A stretch of DNA of 13,836 nucleotides from an uncultured Prevotella sp. (GTDB lineage: Bacteria > Bacteroidota > Bacteroidia > Bacteroidales > Bacteroidaceae). Positions 7,722 through 13,376 of the stretch are shown here, piece by piece (within the stretch, counting starts at the first letter, position 1; each line of letters opens with the position of its first letter). The translations under genes were made by a program, and so were the position numbers. The notes beneath the pieces were generated by a model. That model saw only the letters and a program-made list of their open reading frames with translations, was not told the origin of the DNA and ran no database searches. The DNA lies in NCBI GenBank assembly GCA_934203355.1, contig CAKPZC010000057.1, positions 1 through 13,836 on the forward strand, given 5' to 3'.

Positions 7722-7818
7722 GAAACGCTAAAGGTTTTGCAATTATGAGAATTGCGACCTGTCAATGGGATTTAATCGGGGAAGGCACAATTCCTCGTAA
7801 TCATTAACAAAGCGTTTC
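7722..7818 (+). ncRNA. Candidate structured RNA domain with 8-bp closing stem
   Basis: GAAACGCT (7722-7729) pairs perfectly with AGCGTTTC (7811-7818) and encloses two hairpins. The first is AGGT/ACCT (7732-7735 with 7757-7760) stacked on GCAATT/AATTGC (7739-7744 with 7750-7755), loop ATGAG. The second is GATT/AATC (7769-7772 with 7799-7802) enclosing GGGGAA/TTCCTC (7778-7783 with 7791-7796). This nested multi-branch fold looks like an RNA element. I do not recognise a riboswitch class. It could be the 5' part of a leader shared with the rod-like segment that follows, or a separate RNA. Confidence 0.45.
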
Positions 7819-7825
7819 CGTTCTA

Positions 7826-7833
7826 TACTTTTG
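7826..7833 (+). promoter_or_regulatory. Exact -7 element just before the rod-like RNA
   Basis: TACTTTTG matches TAnnTTTG exactly. Only ATT-rich sequence, without TTTG, is present at the -33 distance (about 7801-7806), so half of the promoter is weak. It would start an RNA near 7839 that ends at the T-tract 8011-8017, about 179 bases. Confidence 0.45.
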
Positions 7834-7838
7834 ATATT

Positions 7839-8017
7839 GAGCTTTATTGCTCTTGTTCTCTAATCATGAATACCGCCAATCATTCAACGCATGAGAACAA
7901 GTAGTAGGAAGGTTCACGCTCATAAGGCGTGGACTGTTCCTCGCTTGTTATGCGTTCAGGTCACTTGGCGGTAACCTATGATTAGACAGGCAGAGGAACG
8001 GTTGCACGTCTTTTTTT
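7839..8017 (+). ncRNA. Candidate rod-shaped non-coding RNA (6S-like architecture)
   Basis: The segment folds as one long rod with consecutive nested stems. These are TTGTTC/GAACGG (7853-7858 with 7996-8001), TCTAATCAT/ATGATTAGA (7859-7867 with 7978-7986), TACCGCCAA/TTGGCGGTA (7871-7879 with 7965-7973), AACGCAT/ATGCGTT (7886-7892 with 7950-7956), AACAAG/CTTGTT (7896-7901 with 7944-7949), AGGAA/TTCCT (7906-7910 with 7937-7941) and TTCACGC/GCGTGGA (7913-7919 with 7927-7933). That is about 49 pairs in 149 bases. An exact -7 box lies upstream, and seven T residues at 8011-8017 lie downstream. Length and shape recall 6S RNA (Bacteroidales-1 type), but the internal loops are smaller than a classic 6S bubble, so this identity is a hypothesis. 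The alternative is a cis-acting leader of the lipoprotein genes. Confidence 0.55.
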
Positions 8018-8121
8018 GTATACATAATCCTATTGACCATTACAGTCACTTTTTTACTAACCAGGCACACAACGCTAAAAAAACAACACAAACCGTGAGT
8101 GCCACAAATAAAATTATGTAT

Positions 8122-8982
8122 ATGAAAAATTTAAAGTATCTGTTCCTAATGCTTTTTGCCGTACTCGCGTTTGCATCGTGCGAAGAAGAAAACGAAGACC
8201 AGGAATCATTATTCTCTACCTACTTCAAGATGAGCATAACCAACTGCGAGCGCGTAGGCGATAATCTCAAGGTCGATTTCACGATGAAGAATATGTCGGG
8301 AGAAGACTTGCAGCAAGTGCAGCTCAACGGCGGCAGCGTATGGGACATGTGTGAGGACAACACCGGAGAGCAATACTATTCGGAACTTTCTCTCGGTGGA
8401 AATTGGCAGACAAGCGTGCGCACCCCGATGCGCAAGGGTGAGAGCATTACGGGATCATTCCTCATCGAAAACTTCAACGCATCCGCCAAAGCCAACAGAC
8501 TCAACCTTATATTCAACTGCTCATGCCAGACTCTCGACTTCGAAGGACGCGGAGAGATTGACAACATTAAAATCGCCGACAACCGCATTCTGTTTGACGG
8601 TATATGCACCAACGACCTTGGACTTGAATATACGCTCGAGAGCGCCACAAAGAAGAACGTAGACGGAAAGAATGTTGCCGACATCACATTCACCGTGACG
8701 AATTACACCGAGCAAGATCTGTACGACTTCCAACTCACCACCGACGACGCAAGAGACAACAACAGCGAGGAATATAACTATATGGGAATATCTCTCAATG
8801 GTTACAACTTCCAGACAGGCATTGCCACCAAGCTGCGCCAGTCGGCAACACAGCAGTACACCGTCCGCATAGAGAATGTAAAGCCCAATGCCAAGACATT
8901 CAGTTTCAAACTGAGCTGTAGAGCCAACGACTATCCGTTTGGCGACTATAAGGTAGCATTCTACGATATCGCAGTAAGATAA
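8122..8982 (+). CDS. Lipoprotein with two tandem beta-sandwich (DUF4352-like) domains
   Basis: The protein has 286 residues from the ATG at 8122. The frame extends upstream to 7978, but only 8122 places a lipoprotein signal at the N-terminus (MKNLKYLFLMLFAVLAFASC, lipidated C20). The acidic EEENED directly after the cysteine resembles the Bacteroidetes lipoprotein export signal, so surface exposure is likely. The mature part has two similar domains, about 34-152 and 156-286. Each has a strand with CERVGDNLKVDFTMKN or an equivalent T-V-x-N core, then Leu-Gly-Gly or Leu-Asn-Gly, then a GSFLIENF / YTVRIENV strand. This looks like the Ig/telokin-like fold of DUF4352-type secreted proteins. A homologous domain pair occurs in the protein at 10968-11915. 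The function is unknown. It is the first gene of a secreted-protein cluster. Confidence 0.88.
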   Translation: MKNLKYLFLMLFAVLAFASCEEENEDQESLFSTYFKMSITNCERVGDNLKVDFTMKNMSGEDLQQVQLNGGSVWDMCEDNTGEQYYSELSLGGNWQTSVRTPMRKGESITGSFLIENFNASAKANRLNLIFNCSCQTLDFEGRGEIDNIKIADNRILFDGICTNDLGLEYTLESATKKNVDGKNVADITFTVTNYTEQDLYDFQLTTDDARDNNSEEYNYMGISLNGYNFQTGIATKLRQSATQQYTVRIENVKPNAKTFSFKLSCRANDYPFGDYKVAFYDIAVR

Positions 8983-8998
8983 CTAAACCCTCAAAACT

Positions 8999-9676
8999 AT
9001 GAGAAAACCATTCTATTCGATTATGGCAGCGACTCTTGCTGCCATGTCACTGACAACCCTATCGTGTAAGAACAGTGCAAAGGAGCAACCAGTCGCCAAC
9101 GTTGAGCAGGCTGACACAACTGCCACCGACACCACAGCTACAGCACAGCTGGAGCAGCAGCCTGAAGCCGAAGCCGCCAAGCCCGGCGACCGCCCGACAT
9201 TCCAGCTTGTAGGCAACGTGAAGACCTGCAAGTGGAAGAATGCCGACGCCAACGGAGAGACCGTCACCTACGCCTTCGACGAACAGGGCAACCTGAAGAC
9301 CATCAACGGCCGCAAGGAGAATATCTCGCGCAACAAGCAAGGACTGATAGAGGGATACTCGCTCGGCGAGAACGGACTCACCAGCTATTTGTTCACCTAC
9401 GATGCTGACGGTCGTGTGAAGAAGTCGTCGATGAGCGATGCCGACTCCGGCACCGACAACTACACATACAAGTACAACGCCAAGGGATTTGTTAGCTCGC
9501 GCTACTGTAAGGGCGAGATAAGTGAAATGGGGGCCGACGAACCGATAACCTACGAGGAAAACGTAACCTACGACTACACCAAGGTAGACGAGCAAGGCAA
9601 CTGGACTAAGCGTACGTGCCACGGCGCCACAGGACGCGATCCGTGGACAGAGACCCGCACAATAGTATATTATTAA
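8999..9676 (+). CDS. Lipoprotein with YD/RHS-like beta repeats
   Basis: The 225-residue protein has a lipoprotein signal (MRKPFYSIMAATLAAMSLTT then LSC, lipidated C23). A Thr/Gln/Glu-rich linker to about residue 65 precedes a region of short repeated strands: TYAFDEQGNLKTIN, SYLFTYDADGRVKKSS, NYTYKYNAKGFVSSR and VTYDYTKVDEQGNWTKRT. These resemble the YxYDxxGxL units of YD/RHS repeats and are common in Bacteroidales envelope lipoproteins ending in an R-x-I-x-Y strand. The start is 16 bp after the preceding stop codon, so the genes are probably cotranscribed. It is likely anchored in the outer membrane. The residues after C23 (KNSAKE) are not strongly acidic, so surface display is less certain than for the gene before it. 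Confidence 0.88.
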   Translation: MRKPFYSIMAATLAAMSLTTLSCKNSAKEQPVANVEQADTTATDTTATAQLEQQPEAEAAKPGDRPTFQLVGNVKTCKWKNADANGETVTYAFDEQGNLKTINGRKENISRNKQGLIEGYSLGENGLTSYLFTYDADGRVKKSSMSDADSGTDNYTYKYNAKGFVSSRYCKGEISEMGADEPITYEENVTYDYTKVDEQGNWTKRTCHGATGRDPWTETRTIVYY

Positions 9677-9684
9677 AAAACAAG

Positions 9685-9710
9685 GGGTGTCGAGCAAACG
9701 CCCGACACCC
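9685..9710. repeat. Intercistronic hairpin without downstream T-tract
   Basis: GGGTGTCG (9685-9692) pairs with CGACACCC (9703-9710) around a 10-base loop, directly after the stop codon of the YD-type lipoprotein. On the plus strand the following bases are TCTAATG, so it is not a canonical terminator in that direction. The A-rich run sits upstream, which would be a U-run for a minus-strand transcript. It may set the relative expression of the flanking genes. Confidence 0.65.
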
Positions 9711-9728
9711 TCTAATGAAACATTGCAT

Positions 9729-10943
9729 ATGAAAAAGGGAACAAAGTGCATGATGTCAGCGCTCATCGCCGCAACAGCAATGCTGTGCTCATGCGGTAAC
9801 GGTGTAGACGGCTATAATTTCTCGGGCAGCGGCGTGTTGGGAAGCATACCTGAGGCACGCGCCAAGTGCTACGAGGCATACCATTCAGAGGCTGGCAACA
9901 TGAAGAAGCTTATGGAAAAGGCCCGTGACAATAACAACTCGCACGCCATCAACGTGTCGAACGAAGACTTCCTGAAGGAATTCGAAAATATGCAGAAGCG
10001 CATACACGACAAGATTGGCGACGACACGCGCAAGGCATTGGTTGACGACATGGCACGACTTGAGTCGGGCAAGGACTTCCCGCTTGAAGACAAGACAGGA
10101 ATTAAATTCGGCGATTTGAACATTACCGCAAGGGTTGACACAGCCGACGCCATGGGCGGCTACATAACCGTAAAACTAAAACGCAACGACAACTCACAGG
10201 TCACTCCTGAATTGTATTATCTCGGCAAGGCTGCCGACGGAACTGTGACAGATAAAGGAATGGCACATTTCCACTCATACCAGAATTTGCAATTCACAAT
10301 TGGAGAGTACAACGCTTGCTCACTTGAAGAGACTATTGAAGACAACGACAAGTATGACAAGCAGATGCATTATCTAATGTCGCTTGACAGCATCGTCACA
10401 ATCGAGCTTGTCGACTACGACACCTACTTCGACTACACCGACAACCGCGCAACGACTGAAGGCGTGGGTCCGGTGACGATTGGTGCGAAGATAAGCGATA
10501 TGCCAGACTCGTGCTACATATACTGCTACAAGGAAGAAATACCGGTTAACAAGCCGGACATGACCGTTTGCGAGTTCAGCGACAAAACGCACACCATCCT
10601 CTTCACCGCTATCGGCGACAGCAAGGGAAAGATAAAGAGCATCGAGGTAGAGAAACTGCCGATAAAGCTCGGCGGCAAAGTCGTAAAAACGCATTTATTC
10701 GTAAGAGACGCTGTAGAGATACTGAAGGATGCGGCTGAATGGTCGTATGACTCGGAGTCGCAGAATGCCATAGCCTCGTTCGAGGGCGGCAAGGTGACGA
10801 TAAACTTCGGCAACCAAGTGTTCAACGAGAGCGGATGGGCAAAGTACCAGCAGCTGCAGAAAGGTGCAAAAGGCGTAAAGTTTGACTTCAATGACTTCAA
10901 CGACTACGACACGTTCGAGACATATACAATCAAGGCTAAATAG
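9729..10943 (+). CDS. Hypothetical lipoprotein of 404 residues
   Basis: The start is set at the ATG at 9729, which gives a lipoprotein signal (MKKGTKCMMSALIAATAMLC then SC, lipidated C22). The longer frame from 9687 would start inside the intercistronic hairpin. After a Gly/Ser-rich tether (23-40) comes a charged, probably helical region (about 41-112: EARAKCYEAYHSEAGNMKKL and KEFENMQKRIHDKIGDDTRK). Beta-rich sequence follows: LNITARVDTADAMGGYITVK (130-149), then a second module starting GVGPVTIGAKISDMPDSCYI (245-264). The C-terminus has the acidic repeat FDFNDFNDYDTF. I do not recognise the family. The position between other exported proteins on the same strand suggests a shared envelope role. 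Confidence 0.85.
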   Translation: MKKGTKCMMSALIAATAMLCSCGNGVDGYNFSGSGVLGSIPEARAKCYEAYHSEAGNMKKLMEKARDNNNSHAINVSNEDFLKEFENMQKRIHDKIGDDTRKALVDDMARLESGKDFPLEDKTGIKFGDLNITARVDTADAMGGYITVKLKRNDNSQVTPELYYLGKAADGTVTDKGMAHFHSYQNLQFTIGEYNACSLEETIEDNDKYDKQMHYLMSLDSIVTIELVDYDTYFDYTDNRATTEGVGPVTIGAKISDMPDSCYIYCYKEEIPVNKPDMTVCEFSDKTHTILFTAIGDSKGKIKSIEVEKLPIKLGGKVVKTHLFVRDAVEILKDAAEWSYDSESQNAIASFEGGKVTINFGNQVFNESGWAKYQQLQKGAKGVKFDFNDFNDYDTFETYTIKAK

Positions 10944-10967
10944 TAACAAGAAGAAACATACAAAAAG

Positions 10968-11915
10968 ATGAAAGCAATAACAATAATAGGCATGGCTCTG
11001 GCGCTGTCGTCATTCAGCGTGCAGAACGCCAACGCTCAGTTCTTCAAGAAACTCGGCAAGGTGGCCGAGACTGTGCTCGACGTTGCCAGCGAATCGTCGA
11101 AAACATCCAACAAGCGCAGCTTGTCAAGCAAGAACACCACGGGCAACATCCCTTATATCGACTTCAAGGTGACATCGTGCGAATACTGGGGCGACGAGGT
11201 GCTGCTGCGATTCATAGTAACCAACACCTCGACTGGTGACATCACATTCCGCCCATATTGGGGCGAAACAAACAATGCCTATGCCACCGACGACGACAAC
11301 AACATCCACGCTATCAGCTTCAATGTAGGAGGCGAAGGCGGTTGGGGCGGCGAGCTGTTCAAGATGCTGCCTGCCGGTGTGCCAGTCAAGGGATACATCT
11401 CGATAAAGAAGGTGAGCACAAACTGCCGCTTCATCAAGAGTGTGCGCTTCGGCGGCATTGTGGAGGACGGCAAGAACAACCCGAAGTTCAGCTACACAAT
11501 TGGTTCCAACGCTATCGAGATGTCCAAAAACACAAATGCCGACAATATATTTGTGTCGCTGCCCATTCTCCAGTACAATCTCAATAGGATTTACCGCGAC
11601 AAGACCGGCAAGAATGTAATCGTAGATGCCACGGTGAAGAACATCGGAATCGACGCGTTCAAGTTGGCAGCCAGCGATGGCAGCGGACATGCTGTATACG
11701 ACAGCGAGGGCAACTCCTACAAGCACACGATGACAATAGGCGGCAAAAGTATCGACAACTGGGACGGTGTAACGCTTCAGCCCGACATTCCTATGAAGGC
11801 ATTAATCACAATAGAGAATGTCCCCTCAAACATTCATGAGTTTAGCATCATAAAGCACAGAACCGTATGCGGTGACAACTATTATGACATACAGATAAAA
11901 AATCTAAAGTTTTAA
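10968..11915 (+). CDS. Secreted protein with two tandem DUF4352-like beta-sandwich domains
   Basis: The 315-residue protein has a Sec signal peptide (MKAITIIGMALALSSFSVQN then ANA, cleavage expected before Q24) and no lipobox, so it is periplasmic or released. A short amphipathic helix (FFKKLGKVAETVLDVAS) and a Ser-rich linker lead to two beta domains, about 64-162 and 200-315. The first carries CEYWGDEVLLRFIVTNTSTG, FNVGGEGGWGG and KGYISIKKV; the second carries NVIVDATVKNIGIDAFKLA, DSEGNSYKHTMTIGG and KALITIENV. The order of motifs (start strand, N-x-G turn, Gly-Gly, strand before I-E-N-V) matches the two domains of the lipoprotein at 8122-8982, so these are probable paralogues. The gap to the preceding gene is 24 bp. 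The function is unknown. The DUF4352-like assignment is by eye. Confidence 0.86.
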   Translation: MKAITIIGMALALSSFSVQNANAQFFKKLGKVAETVLDVASESSKTSNKRSLSSKNTTGNIPYIDFKVTSCEYWGDEVLLRFIVTNTSTGDITFRPYWGETNNAYATDDDNNIHAISFNVGGEGGWGGELFKMLPAGVPVKGYISIKKVSTNCRFIKSVRFGGIVEDGKNNPKFSYTIGSNAIEMSKNTNADNIFVSLPILQYNLNRIYRDKTGKNVIVDATVKNIGIDAFKLAASDGSGHAVYDSEGNSYKHTMTIGGKSIDNWDGVTLQPDIPMKALITIENVPSNIHEFSIIKHRTVCGDNYYDIQIKNLKF

Positions 11916-11921
11916 ACGTAG

Positions 11922-12074
11922 AAGATAGACACTTTACTCTTGTCAACAATTATGTTGGCATCATTCGTCTTGCTGTCTCAGGTTTCGGCACAAACCGCTG
12001 ACGAAGCCAAGGAGACGGCGTTGCTTCATGGCCCAGGGAGGGGTGAGGGGAGCTGTAAAGCTCTCTACAGTTAA
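11922..12074 (+). pseudogene. Fossil signal peptide of a lost secreted-protein gene
   Basis: From 11922 the frame encodes a textbook signal peptide (KIDTLLLSTIMLASFVLLSQ, then VSAQ) and the start of a mature protein (TADEAKETA). In-frame TAG at 11919-11921 stands where a start codon would be expected, and the only ATG (11952) lies inside the hydrophobic core. Coding character ends near 12030, where G-rich repeat sequence begins, and the frame stops at 12072-12074 after only 40 codons from that ATG. This suggests a fourth exported protein whose start was mutated and whose body was replaced by repeats. A tiny functional gene from 11952 is possible but less likely. Confidence 0.55.
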
Positions 12075-12266
12075 CATCGGTAAATAACATAAATTAGAGG
12101 GTGTGCATTCTATGTTTCTTTCAAGTTTTTCTTGTATAGAAACATAGAATGCACACCCTCTAATATTGTCTTGCACAGGGCATGGCGAGGACGCCATACC
12201 CTCCTATATAAGCTTACATTGCATATAACTCCCTCCCTTCTGGGGAGGGCAGGGGGATTTTTCCAT
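12030..12266. repeat. Repeat-rich gap with G-rich ends and stacked hairpins
   Basis: This stretch between the fossil gene and rnc has no coding gene. It starts with the G-rich run GGGAGGGGTGAGGGG (12036-12050) and ends with CCCTCCC/GGGAGGG (12231-12237 with 12243-12249, loop TTCTG) followed by AGGGGG. Between lie GAGCT/AGCTC (12050-12054 with 12059-12063), the 27-bp inverted repeat (12093-12164) and GGCATGGCG/CGCCATACC (12179-12187 with 12192-12200, one mismatch). The complementary G-rich and C-rich ends could be terminal inverted repeats of a small non-autonomous element, or several dispersed repeats may have accumulated. Confidence 0.5.
12093..12164. repeat. Perfect 27-bp inverted repeat with 18-bp loop
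   Basis: The arm 12093-12119 (begins ATTAGAGGGTGTGC) is the exact reverse complement of 12138-12164 (ends GCACACCCTCTAAT). The loop 12120-12137 can add a CAAG/CTTG pairing around five T residues. It lies between convergent transcription units (secreted cluster on plus, fabF-rnc on minus) and could block read-through from both sides. No T-tract flanks the stem, so a canonical terminator is not supported. Confidence 0.85.
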
Positions 12267-13376
12267 CTACTCCCTAAACGCAGCAGCCTCGGCGGCTGCA
12301 ATGATGTCCTCGCGACTCTGCTCTCTGGCAGAGATATGGCTGAGGTCGAACTCCGAGTCGTCGAGGTTCAGACTGCTGTCAGCCTCTGTTTGCTTGGATT
12401 CGTTGGCATTGTTCTTTGCCTCAGTCTCCTGCTCTGCGTCGTTGCGATACATCGGTGAGCGTCGTTCGCGTTTTTTCTTGTTTTTGTTCAAAGCCTCTAC
12501 GGCAGCTTCGGCATTGGCTTCCACCTTTGGATTCTGTATTATGAAGTCGTCGGCCGACGTTTCGGTTGTCGGCACATTCTCCACTGGTTCCTCCTCCATC
12601 TTGGTGCGTTCGGTCTTGGCAGCAAACACCTGGTCGATGAACTGCGGTTCGCGGCGCAGTCGCTCCAGTGTGAGTTTGGATGCCATCTGCTGGCTCTCCT
12701 TCTTGCTGTAGCCCGTACCCGAGCAACCCTCTATGCCCTCAATCACCACCTGGTAGCTGAACACGGGCGACCCTGTTTTGTCCTTCTCCTGCGACAATAC
12801 GCGGAAGTCTATGCGCACGCGGTTCTTCTGGCTCCATTCGATAAGCTTGCTCTTGAAGTTCACTTCCTTATATGCAACCTTGTCGATGTTTATCATTTGT
12901 GCCAGTATTCGCTTGCGCATGAACTCCATGCACGCGTTGTATCCACGGTCGAGGTAGATGGCTCCCACAAGAGCCTCGAAGGCGTTGCCTCCCATGTATG
13001 AGTTGTGCGATTGTGAGCGTCCGCTTGATAGTATCAGCTGGTTGATGCCCATTTCCTGTGCGAGGCGGTTCAGTGTGTCGCGCTGCACGAGCTTCGAGCG
13101 GGTGTTGGTGAGGAAACCCTCGCGTTTGCCAGGGAAGTGGCGGTAGACGATGTCGCCCACCGTGGCGTCGAGAATGGCATCGCCGAGAAACTCGAGTCGC
13201 TCGTTGTTTACGGGTTTGCCCTTGGCATTGCGCTTATACATGCTCTTGTGCATCAATGCAAGCTTGTAGTAGCTGATGTCGTGGGGATAGAAGCCAATTA
13301 TCTGGCGCAGAGACAAATAAAGCTCCTTGTCCTTGCGGAAAGGGAGCCTTATTCTGTCAATGAGATTACTCAGCAT
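12267..13376 (-). CDS. rnc: Ribonuclease III with long charged C-terminal extension
   Basis: The 369-residue protein starts at the ATG at 13376. The endonuclease domain (about 20-160) carries the signature [13 protein letters not shown] with E59, E62 and D66 corresponding to E. coli E38, E41 and D45. The second metal-site motif reads [14 protein letters not shown], with E134 for E. coli E117 but N131 where E. coli has D114. A double-stranded RNA-binding domain follows (about 172-243). Residues 244-369 are a low-complexity Glu/Ala/Lys/Asn-rich tail with a basic patch [10 protein letters not shown] (297-306), far longer than the roughly 226-residue E. coli enzyme. RNase III dimers cut double-stranded RNA in rRNA processing and mRNA decay. 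The gene overlaps the end of fabF by 11 bp, indicating translational coupling. Confidence 0.96.
   Translation of the reverse strand: MLSNLIDRIRLPFRKDKELYLSLRQIIGFYPHDISYYKLALMHKSMYKRNAKGKPVNNERLEFLGDAILDATVGDIVYRHFPGKREGFLTNTRSKLVQRDTLNRLAQEMGINQLILSSGRSQSHNSYMGGNAFEALVGAIYLDRGYNACMEFMRKRILAQMINIDKVAYKEVNFKSKLIEWSQKNRVRIDFRVLSQEKDKTGSPVFSYQVVIEGIEGCSGTGYSKKESQQMASKLTLERLRREPQFIDQVFAAKTERTKMEEEPVENVPTTETSADDFIIQNPKVEANAEAAVEALNKNKKKRERRSPMYRNDAEQETEAKNNANESKQTEADSSLNLDDSEFDLSHISAREQSREDIIAAAEAAAFRE

Noticed and set aside
7625..8017. tmRNA, RNase P RNA, SRP RNA or 5S rRNA
   Set aside because: The length of the full stretch would allow tmRNA or RNase P RNA, but their conserved core sequences (tRNA-like ends, P4 elements) are absent; the SRP helix 8 motif and 5S pattern are also absent.
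7978..8121. N-terminal extension of the first lipoprotein frame to an ATG at 7978
   Set aside because: It would put 48 residues before the lipoprotein signal and overlap the 3' arm of the rod RNA and its T-tract.
9059..9766. 235-residue hydrophobic open frame antisense to the YD-type lipoprotein
   Set aside because: It crosses the intercistronic hairpin and overlaps a lipoprotein gene with clear signal and repeats; its Val/Leu richness comes from complementing Asp/Asn/Lys codons.
12093..12164. Canonical intrinsic terminator
   Set aside because: The stem is far longer than usual and neither side is followed by a T-tract in the transcribed direction.
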